From: Thermogutta sp.
GTDB lineage: Bacteria; Planctomycetota; Planctomycetia; Pirellulales; Thermoguttaceae
Length of the DNA: 7,572 nucleotides
Assembly (NCBI GenBank): GCA_012798155.1
Contig: JAAZNR010000382.1
Span: forward strand, 1-7,572
Reading direction: 5' to 3'
A program made the position numbers and the translations under genes. Under the pieces are notes generated by a model. The model had not been told where the DNA came from. It searched no databases and worked only from the letters and a program-made list of their open reading frames with translations. Of the stretch, positions 6,119-7,572 are shown in pieces. Position 1 is the stretch's first letter; every line of letters begins with the position of its first letter.

Positions 6119-7183
6119 ATGGGTCGATTTGTGCGTTTAGGTTGCGGGCGGCGACTCGCCCGGTCGGGGTTCACGCTAGTGGAACTCCTTGTCGTGATCG
6201 CCATCATCGGTATCTTGATCGCCTTGCTCTTGCCGGCGGTGCAGGCGGCGCGGGAGGCCGCCCGGCGGGCGCAGTGCACCAACAATCTCAAGCAGTTGGC
6301 TCTGGCGATGCAGAATTATCATGATGTGTATAACGGGTTTCCGGCGCGACAGGCAGGCTCCGGCGACAGCAATAGCTCCAGCAGCACTACTCATCGCGGT
6401 CGCTTGAGCGGCTGGGCCGCGTTGACGCCGTACTTCGAGCAGAAGGCCTTGTATGATCAGATTTACGCCCCGCCGCAACAGCCGCCCTGGAACGGCACCA
6501 CCTGGTACAACACGACCCTTCCGGCGCTGAATTGCCCCAGCGATACCAATACCACGCCGCCCAGCGGCACCGCCCGCGGCACGCTGAACTACTGCATGAA
6601 CGGCGGCGACTCTCCCATCGACAGCAAGAACGCGCCGCTCACCACCACGACGGTGCGAGGGGTCTTCCACGTCTTTCGCTGGACCAATATGGCGGAAATC
6701 ACGGACGGGACCAGCAATACGGCGATCGTTTCCGAACGCATCAAGCCCCGCTCCCAGAACGCGCTGGGAAACGTGGTCGGCCTGAGCCTGGGAACGAATC
6801 CTCTGACTTGCCGCGCGGCTTATGATGCGGGCCAACGGCGTTATGTCACGGGAAGCTTTACGAGCGACACCGCGCCGGGATTCCGTTGGGCCGACGGCGC
6901 CGCCTGGTTTGCCGGTTTCACGACGATTCTTCCGCCCAATTCGGCATCGTGCGCCACTTCCGCCGGTCACTGGGAAATGGGAATCTACACGCCCAGCAGT
7001 TGGCATCCCGGCGGCGTCAACGTCGCCTTGGCCGACGGCTCCGTACGGTTTGTTTCCGAAACGGTGGAGACCGGCGACCTGAACGTCAACTTCCCCGCAG
7101 CCAATGGGAGCGGTATGAGCCCTTACGGCGTGTGGGGGGCTTTGGGCACGAAGAGCGGCGGCGAAGTGTCCTCCGCGCCGTGA
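6119..7183 (+). CDS. DUF1559 prepilin-like protein with H-X9-DG C-terminus
   Basis: The product is 354 residues. After a basic leader (RRLARSG) the prepilin peptidase site is G17|F18, with the conserved Glu at +5 (FTLVE) and a long hydrophobic helix ([18 protein letters not shown], ~23-40). This is the type IV pilin / type II secretion pseudopilin N-terminus. The DUF1559 (PF07596) domain follows, opening with [20 protein letters not shown] and containing LNCPSD (137-142) and [14 protein letters not shown] (193-206). The C-terminal H-X9-DG motif has H296 and D306-G307, followed by SVRFVSE, and the protein ends with a [14 protein letters not shown] block. It is expected to be membrane-anchored and processed by a prepilin peptidase; the molecular function of this large planctomycete family is not established. 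The start at 6119 is preferred over a GTG at 6080 because GGAGG (6107-6111) is 7 nt before it. The gene is monocistronic, with its own promoter and terminator, and lies between two copies of a 90-bp repeat. Confidence 0.95.
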   Translation: MGRFVRLGCGRRLARSGFTLVELLVVIAIIGILIALLLPAVQAAREAARRAQCTNNLKQLALAMQNYHDVYNGFPARQAGSGDSNSSSSTTHRGRLSGWAALTPYFEQKALYDQIYAPPQQPPWNGTTWYNTTLPALNCPSDTNTTPPSGTARGTLNYCMNGGDSPIDSKNAPLTTTTVRGVFHVFRWTNMAEITDGTSNTAIVSERIKPRSQNALGNVVGLSLGTNPLTCRAAYDAGQRRYVTGSFTSDTAPGFRWADGAAWFAGFTTILPPNSASCATSAGHWEMGIYTPSSWHPGGVNVALADGSVRFVSETVETGDLNVNFPAANGSGMSPYGVWGALGTKSGGEVSSAP

Positions 7184-7187
7184 CGTC

Positions 7188-7231
7188 TTTTTCTTTGGCG
7201 TGAAGCACCTTTTTTCTTTGCAGTGAAGCAC
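7188..7231. repeat. 23-bp-period direct repeat after the DUF1559 gene
   Basis: Two 21-bp units (7188-7208 and 7211-7231) differ at two adjacent positions. Each reads tttttctttg, two variable bases, then gtgaagcac. They lie between the stop codon and the terminator, so they would be part of the 3' untranslated RNA. No function is apparent. Confidence 0.6.
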
Positions 7232-7265
7232 GCCTCTCCGCCGGCGAAATGATCGCGGAATCGAG

Positions 7266-7309
7266 ACCCGAGGCCTCCGTCACGCCCGTGGCGGCGGCCC
7301 CGGGTTTTT
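7266..7309 (+). terminator. Strong intrinsic terminator of the DUF1559 gene
   Basis: The left arm ACCCGAGGCC-t-CCGTCAC pairs with the right arm GTGGCGG-c-GGCCCCGGGT across a gccc loop. The 18 positions contain two internal mismatches and one G-T pair. A run of five T (7305-7309) follows, its first T pairing at the base of the stem, and then cggttt. It sits about 80 bp past the DUF1559 stop and should end that transcript. Confidence 0.85.
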
Positions 7310-7375
7310 CGGTTTAGTGGGAACCCTGCGATGCCGGCTCACCTTCCCGGATCATATTTCGGACGTGTGGGGGGC

Positions 7376-7447
7376 GCGCTCCGTCGTGGCCGTGTCGTTC
7401 ACGTGCGTCATGTCCCGAATACGTCGATCTCGGCCAAGACGGAGCGC
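7376..7447. repeat. Long imperfect palindrome, 17-bp arms
   Basis: The left arm at 7376-7392 (gcgctccgtcgtggccg) pairs with the right arm at 7431-7447 at 16 of 17 positions, across a 38-nt loop. It lies after the DUF1559 terminator and before the second 90-bp repeat. A smaller hairpin, CTGCCGG-acaag-CCGGCAG (7452-7470), follows at once. No coding signal or flanking promoter is clear, so it may be a structured RNA, a mobile palindromic element or a decayed remnant. Confidence 0.6.
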
Positions 7448-7451
7448 CGCA

Positions 7452-7470
7452 CTGCCGGACAAGCCGGCAG
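7452..7470. repeat. Perfect CCGGC-type hairpin
   Basis: CTGCCGG (7452-7458) and CCGGCAG (7464-7470) form a perfect 7-bp stem around acaag. The CTGCCGG arm resembles the palindromic units at 5637-5707, so this may be a diverged relative, here on the left of the 90-bp repeat rather than on its right. Confidence 0.5.
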
Positions 7471-7482
7471 CGGTACCCATGC

Positions 7483-7572
7483 GTCTGGGGGCTTCGCTAC
7501 GCTACGTCCCCAGCCACCCGGAGGACCCCAGCCACCCAGCGGGTGGAAAACGCACTATCAACGTGAGCCACC
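7483..7572. repeat. 90-bp dispersed repeat, copy B (reaches window edge)
   Basis: The sequence is in the same orientation as copy A at 5557-5646 and matches it at 86 of 90 positions. The CTGGGG (7485-7490) / CCCCAG (7508-7513) hairpin, the doubled ccccagccaccc and the cgcactatcaacgtgagc tail are all present. It runs off the right edge, so its full length is unknown; the match may continue into another CCGGC-type palindrome. Confidence 0.85.

Noticed and set aside
6176..7231. 351-codon minus-strand frame opposite the DUF1559 gene
   Set aside because: It is a shadow of a well-defined prepilin-like gene and has no domains of its own.
7331..7572. Frame open from an ATG at 7331 to the window edge (81 codons, no stop)
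   Set aside because: There is no ribosome binding site, and it runs through a palindrome and the 90-bp repeat, giving a Pro/Gly/Arg-rich product; probably an artefact of repeats lacking stops. Sequence beyond the edge would settle it.

Overview
This window reads as chromosomal DNA from a member of the Planctomycetota, probably of the Pirellulales type. The phylum call rests on three things. A DUF1559 prepilin-like protein with an H-X9-DG C-terminus is present, a family massively expanded in this phylum. A large secreted-type protein built of DUF11 repeats is also present. The DNA is GC-rich, with spacers full of short dispersed hairpin repeats. The order-level call is a guess. No tRNA, rRNA, CRISPR array, transposase or integrase is visible.

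Layout. (1) Positions 2-1765, plus strand: the 3' part of a DUF11-repeat protein that runs off the left edge. (2) 1752-3491, minus strand: a complete exported FAD-dependent oxidoreductase, convergent with the first gene and overlapping it by 14 bp. (3) 3492-3900: no gene. It holds a cluster of degenerate repeats, a long imperfect hairpin and a 22-bp-period direct repeat; nothing recognisable was seen at 3725-3860. (4) 3901-4086, minus strand: a 61-residue unrecognised protein with its own ribosome binding site and promoter-like sequence. (5) 4087-4447: a divergent spacer with candidate promoters facing both ways. (6) 4448-5518, plus strand: complete recA. (7) 5519-6118: no gene. It holds a mosaic of dispersed repeats, a weak terminator-like hairpin, then a good sigma70-type promoter and a long leader. 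(8) 6119-7183, plus strand: a complete DUF1559/H-X9-DG prepilin-like gene, followed by a strong intrinsic terminator at 7266-7309. (9) 7310-7572: no gene. It holds a long imperfect palindrome, then a second near-identical copy of the 90-bp repeat found just after recA.

The genes do not form an obvious pathway or operon. RecA is a housekeeping recombinase standing alone, without recX or lexA beside it. The DUF11 protein, the oxidoreductase and the DUF1559 protein are all predicted to be exported or envelope-associated, but nothing links them functionally.

I did not find a convincing undescribed system. The most interesting signals are the repeats: the DUF1559 transcription unit is bracketed by direct repeats that match at 86 of 90 positions, and several spacers carry structured elements that no protein-coding gene explains.
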